Shown: piece by piece, positions 42,469 to 43,880 of the stretch
How positions within the stretch are numbered: the first letter of the stretch is position 1
Layout of the letters: each line of letters starts with the position of its first letter
Assembly: GCA_900544905.1 (NCBI GenBank)
Contig: UQXF01000015.1
Coordinates: 1 to 43,880 of the forward strand
DNA: 43,880 bases
Reading direction: 5' to 3'
DNA from: an uncultured Clostridium sp.
GTDB taxonomy: Bacteria > Bacillota > Clostridia > Lachnospirales > Lachnospiraceae
Notes under the pieces: generated by a model
What the model was told of the DNA's origin: nothing
The model's input: the letters and a program-made list of their open reading frames with translations, nothing else
Database searches by the model: none
Program-made: the position numbers and the translations under genes

Positions 42469-43770
42469 TTACTGGTCAAGTAAGGATGTATAAGAGGTCG
42501 CATTATCCGTCTTAACCATGTTAATGGCAAATGCGTCATACTGGCTTGGATTTCCAAGACGGTTTGTAATATTAGATTCTGTCTGTCCATCACCACCGAT
42601 ATAATCCACATCGAGGTTAAGAAGGTCATCATAGTTTTGAAGCAGCGGCTGGTATGTTGAACTTAAAAAGTTATCCGAAGCGTTGTAAATATTCAGCCAT
42701 ACCTTCTTTGTAGCATGTGCGCTTTCATCAAGCTGGTTTGATACCGGCTCATAAACCTTTGTGGAATCCATAAAATCCTGATAGTTATCAGCGGTAACCG
42801 CAACATTCAATGCATAGTAGGAACGCTCTTCCTCATTATATACATATACATCATCCGTTAAAACATTACCTGCTTCGTCTTCTGTACCGATACCAGTATC
42901 AATATCCACTCCATCAAGAGCATTGCGGAGAACACGAAGTGTCAAATATGCCTGCACATCTGCATGCTGGCTGATTGTGCCACCATAGCCCTCTGCAATC
43001 GCAGCAACTGCATCATTATTTGCATCATAACCAAATGTAGGAACATTGTTATCCTTTGACCATGCATTAAACATTGACATTCCCATTCCATCATTATTAG
43101 AAACAACAACATCAATCTCGTCGCCAAAAGAGGATGACCATGTGCCGATTGCATTACCTGCTGTAGCTGCATCCCAGGTAGCACCTGCAGAGTTTTTCAT
43201 TTCCTGAGAAGCAAGCTCCCGCACTACATATTTCTTTCCGTTAACTTCAATGGAGCCATCCTGTACAGCTGTAGCGGAGCCGTCTGTATTTGTACCCACT
43301 GGCTCACTATTGATATTACCGTCTTTGTCAACGCCTGTACCAAGCGCCTTACGGACACCTCGTGTACGTGCAATGGAATCATTATGTCCGATATCTCCAA
43401 TTGCCAGAACATAACCGATTACTCCATCCCCGTTGCGGTCAATCTTATCAATATTCGCCTCAATATAATCCTTAACCATTGTACCCTGTAATTCGGCACC
43501 CTGATTTGCATCAAATCCTACATAATATGTATTATCGTTGTAAGTCAGAGCAGCCATATCAAGCTCACCTGTAGAGCTGTTGGATGGCTGGCGGTTAAAC
43601 CATACTAAAGGCTTATCCTTGTTTGCTGTTCCGGATGCGGAATCGGATGCCGTATCATTTTCTGTCTGTACGGAGCCGCCGTCACCACTTTGGGAATCAT
43701 CTGTTCCACATGCAGTAAGTGAAAATCCAAGTAATACTGCCATCGTCATTGCTATTATTTTTTTCTTCAT
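42469..43770 (-). CDS. mglB: Galactose-binding lipoprotein, circularly permuted MglB
   Basis: Lipoprotein of 433 residues (lipobox LTAC, Cys21, then a Ser/Gly/Asp linker) that is circularly permuted. It begins at the middle of the normal fold (KPLVWFNRQPS, where E. coli MglB has VVFFNKEPS) and passes YYVGFDANQG, the calcium loop DRNGDGVIGY, GHNDSIARTRG, TWDAATAGN, SNNDGMGMS and FGYDANNDA. It reaches the usual C-terminal strand YYALNVAVTADNYQDFM, crosses a linker of about 20 residues, and ends with the segment that normally comes first (VWLNIYNASDNFLSS ... DAFAINMVKTDN). Sugar contacts map as N59, H129, D131, R135, W199, N226, D249, D366 and F368; the position of N256 is Gln268. A 35-residue insertion with an extra DKDGN loop follows the HxD region. 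It is the first gene of mglBAC. Confidence 0.88.
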   Translation of the reverse strand: MKKKIIAMTMAVLLGFSLTACGTDDSQSGDGGSVQTENDTASDSASGTANKDKPLVWFNRQPSNSSTGELDMAALTYNDNTYYVGFDANQGAELQGTMVKDYIEANIDKIDRNGDGVIGYVLAIGDIGHNDSIARTRGVRKALGTGVDKDGNINSEPVGTNTDGSATAVQDGSIEVNGKKYVVRELASQEMKNSAGATWDAATAGNAIGTWSSSFGDEIDVVVSNNDGMGMSMFNAWSKDNNVPTFGYDANNDAVAAIAEGYGGTISQHADVQAYLTLRVLRNALDGVDIDTGIGTEDEAGNVLTDDVYVYNEEERSYYALNVAVTADNYQDFMDSTKVYEPVSNQLDESAHATKKVWLNIYNASDNFLSSTYQPLLQNYDDLLNLDVDYIGGDGQTESNITNRLGNPSQYDAFAINMVKTDNATSYTSLLDQ

Positions 43771-43827
43771 ATTATTTCTCTCCTTTCTATACTGACACCC
43801 TTACCTGTGTCCTTTGTTGATATTGTT

Positions 43828-43833
43828 AGTATA
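43828..43833 (-). promoter_or_regulatory. mglB -10 box at the contig edge
   Basis: TATACT lies about 60 bases before the mglB start, on the minus strand. Its -35 box and any operator would lie beyond 43837, where genuine sequence ends. An AAGGAGAG ribosome binding site precedes the ATG. Confidence 0.55.
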
Positions 43834-43837
43834 ATAA

Positions 43838-43880
43838 CTGTCTCTTATACACATCTCCGAGCCCACGAGACTCGACGTCA
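43838..43880. other. Nextera i7-side library adapter remnant (not biological)
   Basis: CTGTCTCTTATACACATCT (43838-43856) is the reverse complement of the Tn5 mosaic end, followed by CCGAGCCCACGAGAC and an i7-like index TCGACGTC (N729 from memory). Genuine sequence ends at 43837. Confidence 0.95.

Overview
The window looks like one complete short-read contig from a Lachnospiraceae-type gut Clostridia (Bacillota). The evidence is the SCIFF ranthipeptide cassette, a fused SecDF, a HemZ-type radical SAM protein, a paaK-iorA-iorB cluster, a YesM/YesN-type two-component system, AGGAGG-like ribosome binding sites and moderate-to-low G+C. Both ends carry Nextera (Tn5) library adapter sequence (1-41 and 43838-43880), so the biological sequence is about 42-43837. 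Every gene except one cyclophilin (24893-25411) is on the minus strand, so each block is read from right to left.

Region 1 (about 65-13170) is a housekeeping block: TIGR04086-like membrane protein, SCIFF precursor peptide (scfA), its radical SAM maturase (scfB), SecDF, RecJ, the bifunctional (p)ppGpp enzyme Rel, an MBL-fold hydrolase, HemZ, an HD-GYP protein and HisS. scfA has its own near-consensus promoter directly behind the membrane-protein gene. A hairpin with a competing alternative pairing separates it from scfB.

Region 2 (about 13246-24563) is the most striking block. It is a six-gene Ser/Thr phospho-signalling operon behind one clear promoter: an FHA protein, a PP2C phosphatase, a transmembrane Ser/Thr kinase with a TPR-like outer part, a membrane-anchored acidic protein carrying a tandem array of TTVL motifs, a nearly 1600-residue Ig-like repeat surface protein, and a HAD hydrolase. 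The TTVL motifs fit the pT-x-x-(L/I/V) pattern that FHA domains read. I infer a kinase-written, FHA-read and PP2C-erased scaffold coupled to a surface protein.

Region 3 (24829-31774) holds the plus-strand cyclophilin, a CorA-type transporter, phenylacetate-CoA ligase, a small membrane exporter-like protein, indolepyruvate ferredoxin oxidoreductase (iorA, iorB) and a small XRE regulator flanked by two copies of the same inverted repeat.

Region 4 (31802-43837) is a sugar uptake and sensing block. It contains mglB-mglA-mglC, then a separate promoter for a YesN-type response regulator, a dCache/YesM-type kinase, a membrane-anchored sugar-binding protein and a second galactose-binding lipoprotein, and finally a sodium:solute symporter. 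Two features stand out. MglB is circularly permuted relative to the normal galactose-binding protein fold, while the second binding protein in the same block has the normal order. The MglC permease carries an extra N-terminal cytosolic coiled coil of about 220 residues.

No insertion sequence, prophage, CRISPR array, tRNA or rRNA was seen.
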